Shown here: piece by piece, positions 24,862 to 33,470 of the stretch | Layout: each line of letters begins with the position of its first letter | Numbering within the stretch: the first letter of the stretch is position 1 | Origin: Sediminihabitans luteus | Lineage (GTDB): Bacteria > Actinomycetota > Actinomycetes > Actinomycetales > Cellulomonadaceae | Direction of reading: 5' to 3' | DNA: 64,000 nucleotides | Assembly: GCF_002797595.1 (NCBI RefSeq) | Contig: NZ_PGFE01000001.1 | Location: forward strand, 310,001 to 374,000 | Made by a program: the position numbers and the translations under genes | The notes under the pieces: generated by a model | Seen by the model: the letters and a program-made list of their open reading frames with translations, nothing else | Database searches by the model: none | Told to the model about the DNA's origin: nothing

Positions 24862-27800
24862 GCGATCACCTGACGTCCTTCGGGCTGTGCCGGGCAGGTG
24901 CGGCGCACCGGGCACATCGAGCACATGTCGTTCGGCGTGGCCGCGAAGCGCGCGGCGGCCATGGTGTCCGCGACGCCCTCGACGAGGTCACGGGCCCAGC
25001 TCGACCCGTCCTCGGCGACCTCGAGCGGCTTCTGGGTGCGCAGCGTCGGGTTCTTGCCGTCACCGACGAACACGAGCTGCGCGCCCGTGCTGCGCGACGG
25101 GCCGGGCAGGTCGAACGCGCCGCCCTCGACCGCGAGCTGGTAGGCGCCGAGCTGCGGGTTGGTCTCGGCCTTAGCGATCGTCGGCTTCGTCCGGCCCGTC
25201 TTGAGGTCGACCACGCGCACGCCGTCGTCGCCGTCCGCCTCGACGCGGTCGACCACGCCGCGCAGCACGGCCCGCCCGACCTCGAGCTCGAACGGCGCCT
25301 CGACGAGCACGGCCTCGCCCGCGACCTGGAAGTACGCCGCGAGACGCTCGACCATGCCCTCGGCGTGCCGTCGGGCCGCGGTCGCCGGCCAGCCGGGCGT
25401 GAGCCCGAGCTCGGGCCAGCGCCGGTCGAGCTCTGCCGCGAGCTCGTGGTGCGCGCCCGCGGGATGCGACTGCGCGATCGAGTGGATGAGGTTGCCGAGG
25501 CTCTGCGCGGTCGCGTCGGCGGCCGTCGCGCCGCCCGACTCGAGCGCCCAGCGCAGGGCACAGCGGTCGACCGACTCGACCTTCGACGGTGAGACGTGCA
25601 CGGTCGCGTCGGCGTCCCACAGGGGCTCGGTCGAGCTGAGGTCGTGCACCGCGTACCAGGTGCCCGGGTCGGCCTCCGCGACCCGGGCCGCCGCGAGCTC
25701 GGCCAGCAGGGCGGCCGCCGCGTCACCGGGGGCCGAGGGCCGGCCGTCGACCTCGTCGGCGACGAGCGCTCCGCGGGCCCGCGCGACCACGCCGCGCAGG
25801 TCGAGCGGGCTGCCGACCACCGCACGTCGCGCCGCCGCGACGTCCTCGGGCTCGAGCGCGACGCCGTCGGCGCCGTCCGTCCCGCCGTCGACGAGGTCGC
25901 AGAACGGCGAGGGGACGTCCTCGGCGTCGTCGACCGCGGTCACCAGGAGCCGGCGCGAGGCGCGCGAGGTCGCGACCGCGAACGAGCGCAGCTCGTCGTC
26001 GAGCACCGCACGCCGGGCCTCGCGACCTGTGCCGTGCCCACCGCCGGACCGGCCCGCGACGAGCTCGACGAGCGCGTGGCTGCCCAGCAGCGAGTCGCGC
26101 AGGCGCAGGTCGGGCCACGAGCCGTCCTGCACGCCGACGACGGCGACGACCTGCCACTCGCGCCCCGCCGCCCCCGCGGGAGTGAGGGCGGCGACCGTCC
26201 CGCCGCCCGCCGCGGTCGCCGCGAGCGAGTCGGCCGGCAGGTCCTGCGAGTCGAGGTAGTCGACGAACGCGAGCGGCGGCGAGCCGGGCATGCGCTCGAC
26301 GAACGTCTCGGCCGCCCGGAACAGGGCGAGCACCGCGTCGAGGTCGCGGTCGGCCCGCGCGCCCGCGGGGCCGCCCGCGAGCGCCGAGGCGCGCCAGCGG
26401 TCGGCGAGGCCGCTGGTCTCCCAGGCCGACCACAGCACCGACTGCGCGTCGGCGCCGGGTGCGGTGGCGACGTCCGCGACGGCGGCGATCACGCGGGACA
26501 CCGCAGCCACGCCGCGGCGCACGGGGGCGGGGAGCGTCCCGGCGCGCGCCGGGTCGAGCAGCACGTCGACGAGCAGCGCGTCGGACGTGCGCCCGCCGCC
26601 GCCCGCGAGCTCCTCGGCGCGCAGGGCCCGGCGCAGGCGCCGCAGCGCGACGACGTCGGTCGCCCCGAGCGGTGAGGTCATGAGCGCGACCGCCGTGTCG
26701 GCGTCGAGGTCGGGCGCGCCCGCCGCGACCGACACCCCGACGCGCACGGCCGCCAGGAGGGGGCTCACGGCGGGCTCGTCGCGCAGCGGGACGTCGGAGC
26801 CGAGCGTCGCGACCGGCACCGACGCCGCGAGCAGGCCGCGGCGGATCGCGGCGAGCTGGGCGCCCGAGCGGGCGATCACGGCCATCTGGTCCCACGGCGT
26901 GCCGTGCAGCAGGTGCTCGGCGCGCAGCACGCGCGCGACGTGCGCGGCCTCCTGCGCCGCGGTCGGCAGCACGTCGACCGACGCGCCGCGGGGCGCGGGC
27001 ACGTCGGCGATCACGTCCCCGCGCTCGGCCACGCCCCCGCGCCCGGCCACGCCCCCACGCCCGGCCACGGGCCCGGACTCGTTCCCGCTCCCGACCCCTG
27101 CCGTGGCCCCGCGGTGCAGCGCGCCGCCCACGAGCCGGATCGGCTGCGTGACCCGGCGGGTGACCTCGCGCAGCGCGGGGTCCTGCCGCCAGGCGGTCGT
27201 GAGCACCACGGGGTGCGCGGCGAGCTCGCCGTGCCAGCCGTCGACGTCGTGCCCGGGGCGGGGCCGGGGCGCGGTCGCACGCCCCACGAGCGCGGGTGAC
27301 GCGCCGCGGAACCCCTGCACGGTCGAGTCCGGGTCGGCGAGCAGCAGCAGCCGCGCCCCGTCGTCGTGCAGCGCGCGCAGGAACCCGGCGGTCGCGACGG
27401 TCGCCTCGTGGTAGTCGTCGACCACGACGAGGTCCCACGACGGGCGGACGGCGCGCGGGACCTCGTCCTCCCACGCGCCGAGCGCCGCGGTGGCCTCGTC
27501 GACGACGACGGCGGGGTCGTAGCGCGCGCCGAGGTCGGGGGTGCCGGCCCGCAGCGCCGTCACGTCGAGGTACTCCTCGTACACGCGCGCCGCGGTGCAC
27601 CACTCGGGGCGTTCGTGCGCGCGGCCGAGCTCGTCGAGGTCGACCGGACTGAGTCCGCGCTCCGCGGCGCGCATGAGCAGGTCGCGCAGCTCCTGACGCA
27701 GCCCGCGCAGCAGCAGCACGTCGTCGCCCACGCCCTCGAGGTTGCCGCGCATCTCGAGCGGCGGGGCGTCGCCGGCGGCGTGCCCGGCGAGGAGGTCGGC

Positions 27801-28187
27801 GAGCACGAGGTCCTGCTCGGGGCCGGTGATCAGGGTGGGGCTCGGCTCGGCGAGGGCCGCGGCGCGCGTGCGCAGCACCGCGAAGGCCGCCGACGCGGCG
27901 GTGCGGACCATGGGCGCGCTCGTGGTCCGGTCGGTCGCGGTCGCCACGCGCGAGCGCAGCTGCGCCGCCGAGCGCCGGGACGCACCGAGCACGAGGACGC
28001 GCGCCGGGTCGGTGCCCTGCTCGACCGCGCGCGCGGCGGCCGCGACGGCGAGGGTCGTGCGGCCCGTCCCCGCGGCCCCGACGACGAGCACGACCGGGTG
28101 CGCCTCGAGCGCGTCGAGCGCGGCGGTCTGGCTCGCGTCGAGCGTCGGCAGCGGGGCCGGGGCGGTGGGGCTGGCGAGTCGGGGCAC
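24858..28187 (-). CDS. adnA: AdnA-like helicase-nuclease subunit with degenerate ATPase motifs and Fe-S nuclease domain
   Basis: A 1109-residue partner of AdnB with an N-terminal UvrD-like motor and a C-terminal nuclease (VVDLKTGRTKP, QLGAYQLAV). A cluster of Cys876, Cys1089, Cys1092 and Cys1098 fits a 4Fe-4S staple as in AddB/AdnA nucleases. The motor looks weakened: Walker A reads GAAGTGRT with Arg43 in place of the catalytic lysine, and motif II is Asp257-Asp258-Tyr-His rather than DExQ. The AdnB motor is intact, so ATP-driven translocation may rely on that subunit. GTG 28187 is the most plausible start; its ribosome binding site is weak. Confidence 0.88.
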   Translation of the reverse strand: MPRLASPTAPAPLPTLDASQTAALDALEAHPVVLVVGAAGTGRTTLAVAAAARAVEQGTDPARVLVLGASRRSAAQLRSRVATATDRTTSAPMVRTAASAAFAVLRTRAAALAEPSPTLITGPEQDLVLADLLAGHAAGDAPPLEMRGNLEGVGDDVLLLRGLRQELRDLLMRAAERGLSPVDLDELGRAHERPEWCTAARVYEEYLDVTALRAGTPDLGARYDPAVVVDEATAALGAWEDEVPRAVRPSWDLVVVDDYHEATVATAGFLRALHDDGARLLLLADPDSTVQGFRGASPALVGRATAPRPRPGHDVDGWHGELAAHPVVLTTAWRQDPALREVTRRVTQPIRLVGGALHRGATAGVGSGNESGPVAGRGGVAGRGGVAERGDVIADVPAPRGASVDVLPTAAQEAAHVARVLRAEHLLHGTPWDQMAVIARSGAQLAAIRRGLLAASVPVATLGSDVPLRDEPAVSPLLAAVRVGVSVAAGAPDLDADTAVALMTSPLGATDVVALRRLRRALRAEELAGGGGRTSDALLVDVLLDPARAGTLPAPVRRGVAAVSRVIAAVADVATAPGADAQSVLWSAWETSGLADRWRASALAGGPAGARADRDLDAVLALFRAAETFVERMPGSPPLAFVDYLDSQDLPADSLAATAAGGGTVAALTPAGAAGREWQVVAVVGVQDGSWPDLRLRDSLLGSHALVELVAGRSGGGHGTGREARRAVLDDELRSFAVATSRASRRLLVTAVDDAEDVPSPFCDLVDGGTDGADGVALEPEDVAAARRAVVGSPLDLRGVVARARGALVADEVDGRPSAPGDAAAALLAELAAARVAEADPGTWYAVHDLSSTEPLWDADATVHVSPSKVESVDRCALRWALESGGATAADATAQSLGNLIHSIAQSHPAGAHHELAAELDRRWPELGLTPGWPATAARRHAEGMVERLAAYFQVAGEAVLVEAPFELEVGRAVLRGVVDRVEADGDDGVRVVDLKTGRTKPTIAKAETNPQLGAYQLAVEGGAFDLPGPSRSTGAQLVFVGDGKNPTLRTQKPLEVAEDGSSWARDLVEGVADTMAAARFAATPNDMCSMCPVRRTCPAQPEGRQVIA

Positions 28188-28222
28188 GTCGCAGAGTCCA
28201 CCACGCGCCACCGACAGCGGCG

Positions 28223-29128
28223 TCAGGGGTCGGGCCACCCGTTGGGCCGGCAGCCCTCGGTCGAGATCGACTGCTGCACCATGACGTCGGCGAGCTCGCC
28301 GTCGCCCGCGCAGTGCACGTGACCGTGCCCGAGCAGGTGCCCGACCTCGTGGTTGACGAGGTAGTGCCGGTAGGTGACGACGTCGCCGTCGAAGTCGGGC
28401 GCGCCCGTGACCCAGCGGCGGAAGTTCAGCACCGCGCTCGTGCCCGTGCCGCACGAGAGGTCGCCGCCCGTGTCGAGCGGGGCGCACAGGTCGTCGACGG
28501 TCCCGGGGCTCGCGAGCACCACCCGGTAGTCGGCGTCGCCGTCGGTGCGCGCGAACGTCACGCCGTCGGACGCCCCCCAGCCGCGCGGGTCGTCGAGCGT
28601 GGTCAGCACCGCGTCGGCGAAGACCTCGGGGTCCACGGGAAGGCCCTTCTCGACCTCGACCCGCACCGTGCGCACGTCGCCGTCGCCCGTGGCGCGCGTC
28701 GAGCCGGGGACGACCTCGAGCGTGCCGTCGAGGGCCTCGACGACCCGGGTCCCGGTGAGCCCGGACCCTGGCTCGGGCGTCGGCGTGGCCGCGTTCGTGG
28801 GGTATTTCGTGGGGGTCTGCGCGGGTGTCTGCGTGGGCGCCGCGCTCGGTGCGGACGTGCCACCGGGCGTCGACGCGACCGCCGGGCGGTCCGCACGGCT
28901 CGCGCTCTCGTCCCGCAGCGGGTCCGCGCCGTCGGCGAGCGGGACGGCAGCCGCCACGCCGTCGTCGGCCGGGTGGCTCCACCGGTCGCCGCGGACCCCC
29001 TCCACCACGCCGACACCGCCGACCACGACCGTGGCGGCCACGACGACGGCCAGCACGGCCCGTCTCCTGCGCGTGACGTCGCGGGGGTCGGCTCCGTCGT
29101 CCGCCCGCGTCGCACCCATACCGGACAT
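28223..29128 (-). CDS. DUF3152 (metzincin-like) membrane-anchored protein
   Basis: A 301-residue protein with a basic N-terminus, one membrane helix (about residues 24-44), a Thr/Pro-rich extracytoplasmic linker (about 85-125) and a C-terminal domain with HEVGHLLGHGH, the zinc-binding motif of metzincin-like DUF3152 proteins. Two cysteines (in DLCAPL and LSCGTG) may form a disulfide. ATG 29128 has AGGA 7 bases upstream. It is divergent from the TetR gene, as in the mycobacterial block. Probable secreted-face metalloprotease; substrate unknown. Confidence 0.88.
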   Translation of the reverse strand: MSGMGATRADDGADPRDVTRRRRAVLAVVVAATVVVGGVGVVEGVRGDRWSHPADDGVAAAVPLADGADPLRDESASRADRPAVASTPGGTSAPSAAPTQTPAQTPTKYPTNAATPTPEPGSGLTGTRVVEALDGTLEVVPGSTRATGDGDVRTVRVEVEKGLPVDPEVFADAVLTTLDDPRGWGASDGVTFARTDGDADYRVVLASPGTVDDLCAPLDTGGDLSCGTGTSAVLNFRRWVTGAPDFDGDVVTYRHYLVNHEVGHLLGHGHVHCAGDGELADVMVQQSISTEGCRPNGWPDP

Positions 29129-29186
29129 GATCGCATCCTGACACCCCTCGACACGCCACCGTCCGCTGGCCCTAGTGTCACCGGGC

Positions 29187-29846
29187 ATGACGAACGCCAC
29201 ACAGGGGGTCGAGCGGACGGCGGGCACGCCACCGGCCTCGAGCACACGCATGCCCCGGGCCCAGCGTCGCGCACAGCTGCTGCACCTCGCCGAGGAGCTC
29301 TTCGCCCGGTCCGGGTACCACCACGTCGCGATGGACGACGTCGCGGACGCCGCCGGGATCAGCAAGCCGATCCTGTACCGGCACTTCGTGTCGAAGATCG
29401 ACCTGTACCTGAACGTCGTCGACGTGCAGGGCGCGCTGCTCGTCGCGGCGGTGCGCGAGGGACTGGCCCGGGCGGCGTCCGCCCCCGGCGACGGGGCCTC
29501 CGTCGACGGCGCCCACGTCGTCGACGCGGTCGTCGAGGCCTACGTCGCGTACGCGCGCGACGCCGGGCCGGCGGCGTCCCTGCTCTTCGAGTCGGACGTC
29601 ATGCGCGACCCCGAGGTGCGCGCCCGCGTGCTCGCGCCGCACGAGACCGTCGCCGCCGAGCTCGCGACCGTGCTCGAGCCCCTCACGGGCCTCGACCACG
29701 GCCACGCGCTCGTCGTGGCGCGCACCTGCACGGGGATCGCGCGCTCCGCGGCCGCCGAGGTCGACCGGCGCACCGCGGACGACGCGCACCACCTCGTCCC
29801 GCAGCTGGCGTGGGGCGGGCTGCGCGGGATGCTCGGCTCGCGCTGA
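29187..29846 (+). CDS. TetR family transcriptional regulator
   Basis: A 219-residue regulator with a helix-turn-helix at about residues 28-72 (LLHLAEELFARSGYHHVAMD, then AGISKPILYRHF) and an alpha-helical ligand-binding half. ATG 29187 lies 8 bases after TAGTGT (29173-29178) and has no ribosome binding site, so it is probably leaderless. It is divergent from the DUF3152 gene and upstream of the DUF3107 gene, the order found in mycobacteria (Rv3207c-Rv3208-Rv3208A). Effector and targets unknown. Confidence 0.9.
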   Translation: MTNATQGVERTAGTPPASSTRMPRAQRRAQLLHLAEELFARSGYHHVAMDDVADAAGISKPILYRHFVSKIDLYLNVVDVQGALLVAAVREGLARAASAPGDGASVDGAHVVDAVVEAYVAYARDAGPAASLLFESDVMRDPEVRARVLAPHETVAAELATVLEPLTGLDHGHALVVARTCTGIARSAAAEVDRRTADDAHHLVPQLAWGGLRGMLGSR

Positions 29847-30015
29847 CCCCGGGCCGACCCCGAGCCGACCCCGACGCGGGCTCGGCGGTCCTCTGCGCCG
29901 ACGGCGAACGTCGGGCCCGACGGGGCCCGGCGGGCGGCGTCGGGCACCGGCACGGGACTATCGTTCACGACAGCGCCCGCCGACCGGTGGGTGACGTCGA
30001 CCTGAGGAGTGTCCC

Positions 30016-30240
30016 GTGGAAGTCACGATCGGTGTGCAGAACCTGGGCCGTGAGCTCGTCGTCGAGACCGACGACACCGCCGAGGCCGTCGCCGCGGCCG
30101 TCGGGTCCGCGCTCGCGGACGGCACCGTGCTGCAGCTGACCGACACGAAGGGTCGGCGCGTGATCGTGCCGGCCTCCGCGCTCGGCTACGTCGAGATCGG
30201 CGCCGAGACGCAGCGCCGCGTGGGCTTCGGCTCGCTCTGA
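30016..30240 (+). CDS. DUF3107 family small protein
   Basis: A 74-residue protein beginning MEVTIGVQNLGRELVVET, with a two-part alpha/beta layout ending EIGAETQRRVGFGSL, as in the actinobacterial DUF3107 (TB9.4-like) family. GTG 30016 has GAGGAG 7 bases upstream. The 169-base gap from the TetR gene shows no other clear feature. Function unknown. Confidence 0.9.
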   Translation: MEVTIGVQNLGRELVVETDDTAEAVAAAVGSALADGTVLQLTDTKGRRVIVPASALGYVEIGAETQRRVGFGSL

Positions 30241-30263
30241 CCCGACCGGCTCGGGCTCGCGCC

Positions 30264-31097
30264 TCAGGCGGCGAGCCCGAGCCGTCCCATGCGCCGCGTG
30301 TGCTCGGCCGTGAGCCGTGACAGCACCCACGCCTGGTCGGTGCGCGGCTGGACCGCGCCGGGACGCTCGGCGGCGTCGCGCGCCGCGCCCGCCGCGATCA
30401 GGCGGGCCAGCCCGGGTCGCGACGCGAGCAGCGCCTGCACGACACCGAGCGACTCGCCCACGAGGCGCCTGCCCCACAGGGCGAGCCGCGACGCGACCGC
30501 GGCGTCGGCCTGCGCCGCGCGCAGCAGCTCGTCCGCCGCGCTCTCGTCCGCCTCGGAGTCGAGCACGACCTCGAGGACGACGGCGCGGCTGGCCTCGTCC
30601 AGGCCGTCGACCGCGAGCCGGCAGAAGTCGTCGACGATCCCGTGCCCGACGTAGCCCTTGAGCAGGCCCTCCCACCACGTGCTCGGGGTGGTCCTGGCCT
30701 CGTAGTCGTCGTAGATCCCGTCGAAGCCCGCGATCCGCGCGGTCGGGTCCCCGCCGAGCTCGGCGATGCGCGCGAGCACCTGGCCCTGCCGCTGCACGGC
30801 GCGTGCCGCGTAGCGCGCGAGCTCGAGCCGCTCGCGCACCGCGGGCGCCTGCTCCGAGCTCGCCGCGAGCCGCGCGAAGCTCGTGAGCTCGGTGTACGCG
30901 AGCAGCCCGAGGAGGTCCAGCCGGTCCTCCGCGCGCTGGACGTCGTCGGACGTCGCGCCGGCCGCGGTACCGGCTGAGGTACCGGCCGAAGACCCGGCCG
31001 TGTCGACCACCGGGGTGCCGGGCGCCGGGACGGCCCCGCCGGGGGCGGGGTCGGGCTGCACGGACGCGTCGCGGGGCTCGTTCGTCGTCTGGCTCAC
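30264..31097 (-). CDS. Ferritin-like fold protein (MiaE-like), Rv3210c type
   Basis: A 277-residue mainly helical protein with a disordered Pro/Gly/Ala N-terminus of about 55 residues and a ferritin-like four-helix region (about 65-230). It resembles the actinobacterial tRNA-hydroxylase-like/ferritin-like group, but a complete set of diiron ligands (ExxH pairs) is not obvious, so metal binding is uncertain. GTG 31097 lies 6 bases after TACGCT (31109-31104), suggesting a leaderless start. It converges on the DUF3107 gene and diverges from the DEAD-box helicase. Confidence 0.75.
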   Translation of the reverse strand: MSQTTNEPRDASVQPDPAPGGAVPAPGTPVVDTAGSSAGTSAGTAAGATSDDVQRAEDRLDLLGLLAYTELTSFARLAASSEQAPAVRERLELARYAARAVQRQGQVLARIAELGGDPTARIAGFDGIYDDYEARTTPSTWWEGLLKGYVGHGIVDDFCRLAVDGLDEASRAVVLEVVLDSEADESAADELLRAAQADAAVASRLALWGRRLVGESLGVVQALLASRPGLARLIAAGAARDAAERPGAVQPRTDQAWVLSRLTAEHTRRMGRLGLAA

Positions 31098-31473
31098 CCG
31101 GTCAGCGTAGTCGCGCGGCCGCGACACGACCCGCGCGTCGCGGCCGGGGCTGGACACGGTCCTCTATCATGGACACGTACAACGGTTGCCCGGTCGTAAC
31201 AACGCACACGTCATCACCTGCACCACTCGCAGATGCACACGACCGCCGGTCCCCACCGGCACGCCGTCCGCACGTTCGCCCAGGTCCACGACCCGCGGTC
31301 CACCCGACCACGGCACGGTCCCGGGGTGACGCACGGCGAGGAATCCCACGATCGGCTGCCGGCCACAGGGCGCGACGACCGCACCCGCCGGAGCATCGTG
31401 GTCCCACCACCTGGTGGCACGACCGCAGTGCCAGCGCGCGACGTCAGCCCTCGAGACGAACGAGGCACCAGCA
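31098..31473 (+). other. 376-bp region between divergent genes: long leader of the DEAD-box helicase
   Basis: No gene is convincing here. A TATCAT hexamer (31165-31170) is a possible -10 box for the helicase, which would give a leader of about 300 bases. The proximal part holds an AT-richer stretch (31172-31210) and the rest is GC-rich with small imperfect inverted repeats. Long leaders of DEAD-box helicase mRNAs are often autoregulatory; that is inference here. Confidence 0.4.
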
Positions 31474-33366
31474 GTGACCACGACCACCACCCCCGACGAG
31501 AGCTTCGCTCCCGCCGACGTGAGCATCATCGACGCCCCGACCCCCGACGGGTCGACCACGACGTCCGCCAGCATCCAGGCCGCCGACGTCACCTTCGCGG
31601 ACTTCGACGTGCGCCCCGAGATCGTCGCGGCGCTCGCCGACTCCGGCATCGTGACGCCGTTCCCGATCCAGGCCATGACCCTCCCGGTCGCGCTCGCGGG
31701 CCACGACATCATCGGCCAGGCCAAGACCGGTACCGGCAAGACCCTCGGCTTCGGGGTGCCACTGCTGCACCGCGTCGTGGCCCCCGGCGAGCCCGGCTTC
31801 GACGAGCTGCCCGCCCCGGGCAAGCCGCAGGCCCTCGTCATCGCCCCGACGCGCGAGCTCGCCGTCCAGGTCGCGACCGACCTCGAGCGCGCCTCGACCA
31901 AGCGCTCGGTGCGTGTGCTCCAGGTCTACGGCGGCCGCGCGTACGAGCCGCAGATCGAGGCCCTCGTGCGCGGCGTCGAGGTCGTCGTCGGGACCCCCGG
32001 CCGCATGCTCGACCTGCTCAACCAGGGCCACCTCAACCTCACGCGCGCCGCGACCGTGGTGCTCGACGAGGCCGACGAGATGCTCGACCTCGGGTTCCTG
32101 CCCGACGTCGAGAAGATCCTCGCGCGCACCCCCGCCAAGCGGCACATGATGCTCTTCTCGGCGACCATGCCGGGCGCCGTGGTGTCGATGGCTCGCCGAT
32201 ACATGACGCAGCCGACGCACATCCGGGCCAACGACCCCGACGACGGCGGCCAGACCGTCAAGAACATCAAGCAGGTCGTCTACCGCGCGCACGCGCTCGA
32301 CAAGGTCGAGGTGCTCGCGCGCATCCTGCAGTCCGAGGGCCGCGGCCGCACGATCGTGTTCGCCCGCACCAAGCGGACCGCCGCGAAGGTCTCGGACGAG
32401 CTGCGCGACCGCGGCTTCGCGGCCGGCGCGATCCACGGCGACCTGGGCCAGGGCGCACGCGAGCAGGCGCTGCGCGCGTTCCGCAACGGCAAGATCGACG
32501 TGCTCGTGGCGACCGACGTCGCCGCGCGCGGCATCGACGTCGACGACGTGACGCACGTCGTGAACTACCAGTGCCCCGAGGACGAGCGCACCTACCTGCA
32601 CCGCACCGGGCGCACCGGCCGCGCGGGCAACAAGGGCACCGCGATCACGTTCGTCGACTGGGACGACACGCCCCGCTGGGGCCTGATCGACAAGGCCCTC
32701 GAGCTCGGGTTCCCCGAGCCCGTCGAGACGTACTCGACGTCGCCGCACCTGTACACCGACCTCAACATCCCCGAGGGCACCAAGGGCCGCCTGCCCCGCA
32801 GCGCCCAGCACCTCGCGGGCCTCGAGGCCGAGACTCTCGAGGACCTCGGCGAGACCGGCAAGCGCGGCGGCGGCGCCGCGCCTCGCTCGGGCGGTCGCGA
32901 CGGTGGCCGCGATGGTGGCCGCGACGGCGGACGTGACGGCGGCCGTGAGCGCTCGGGCGGCGGGCGCTCCGCCTCGCGCGGCGGCCGCGCGGGCTCCGGG
33001 CGCGACGGTCAGCGGTCGGACGCCGCACGGTCCGAGGGCACCGGGCGCGCAGCGGGCGCCGGACGCACCGACGGCGGGCGCACCGACGGCGGCCGTCCTG
33101 AGGGCACGACGTCCGACGCCGCGCGCGAGGGCGCCGCGGGCGCGAGCACTGCAGGCGCGGGCACTGCAGGCGCGGGCACTGCAGGCACGAGCACTGCGGG
33201 CGAGGGCGCACCGCGCCGCCGCAGCCGCAGCCGTCGGCGCACGCGCGGCGGCCGTCCCGCGGGCGCACAGTCGACGGGCGACCAGGGCTCGACCGGACAG
33301 GGCTCGACCAGCCAGGGCTCGACCAGCCAGGGCTCGACCGGCCAGGGCGCTCCCGCCGCGGAGTGA
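31474..33366 (+). CDS. DEAD-box RNA helicase with long basic low-complexity C-terminus
   Basis: A 630-residue protein. After a Thr-rich tail come the Q motif (FPIQAMTLPVAL), Walker A AKTGTGKT (about 83-90), PTRELA, TPGRMLD, Asp198-Glu-Ala-Asp201, FSATMP, ATDVAARGIDV and HRTGRTGR, all intact. From about residue 460 the protein is low complexity: RDGG repeats, then AGTAG and GSTSQ repeats, each encoded by short tandem DNA arrays. Likely roles are RNA remodelling, ribosome assembly or mRNA decay. GTG 31474 is chosen because the helicase-like frame starts there after GAGG; an upstream in-frame ATG at 31414 is less likely. Confidence 0.9.
   Translation: MTTTTTPDESFAPADVSIIDAPTPDGSTTTSASIQAADVTFADFDVRPEIVAALADSGIVTPFPIQAMTLPVALAGHDIIGQAKTGTGKTLGFGVPLLHRVVAPGEPGFDELPAPGKPQALVIAPTRELAVQVATDLERASTKRSVRVLQVYGGRAYEPQIEALVRGVEVVVGTPGRMLDLLNQGHLNLTRAATVVLDEADEMLDLGFLPDVEKILARTPAKRHMMLFSATMPGAVVSMARRYMTQPTHIRANDPDDGGQTVKNIKQVVYRAHALDKVEVLARILQSEGRGRTIVFARTKRTAAKVSDELRDRGFAAGAIHGDLGQGAREQALRAFRNGKIDVLVATDVAARGIDVDDVTHVVNYQCPEDERTYLHRTGRTGRAGNKGTAITFVDWDDTPRWGLIDKALELGFPEPVETYSTSPHLYTDLNIPEGTKGRLPRSAQHLAGLEAETLEDLGETGKRGGGAAPRSGGRDGGRDGGRDGGRDGGRERSGGGRSASRGGRAGSGRDGQRSDAARSEGTGRAAGAGRTDGGRTDGGRPEGTTSDAAREGAAGASTAGAGTAGAGTAGTSTAGEGAPRRRSRSRRRTRGGRPAGAQSTGDQGSTGQGSTSQGSTSQGSTGQGAPAAE
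33142..33201 (+). repeat. 15-bp tandem array in the helicase C-terminus (first)
   Basis: Four units close to GCGGGCACTGCAGGC, encoding an Ala/Gly/Thr pentapeptide series. Confidence 0.9.
33286..33345 (+). repeat. 15-bp tandem array in the helicase C-terminus (second)
   Basis: Four units of GGCTCGACCAGCCAG, encoding GSTSQ/GSTGQ just before the stop codon. Confidence 0.9.
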
Positions 33367-33370
33367 CGCG

Positions 33371-33424
33371 CAGGAGCGAGCGTGCGGGGTGGTCCCCAGA
33401 CCCCGGTGCGCACGCTCGCTCCTG
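33371..33424. terminator. Bidirectional terminator between helicase and hexosaminidase genes
   Basis: Perfect 16-bp stem, left arm 33371-33386 and right arm 33409-33424, with a smaller GGGG/CCCC stem in the loop. It sits 5 bases after the helicase stop, between convergent genes. No T-tract, as is usual in very GC-rich genomes. Confidence 0.7.
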
Positions 33425-33470
33425 ACCCTCCCGCTGCCCCTCCGGCAGCGACGTCCCCGCCGTCGTCCGG

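Noticed and set aside
28313-30139. A 608-codon plus-strand frame across the DUF3152 and TetR genes
   Set aside because: It is antisense to or out of frame with well-supported genes, and its product lacks domain features.
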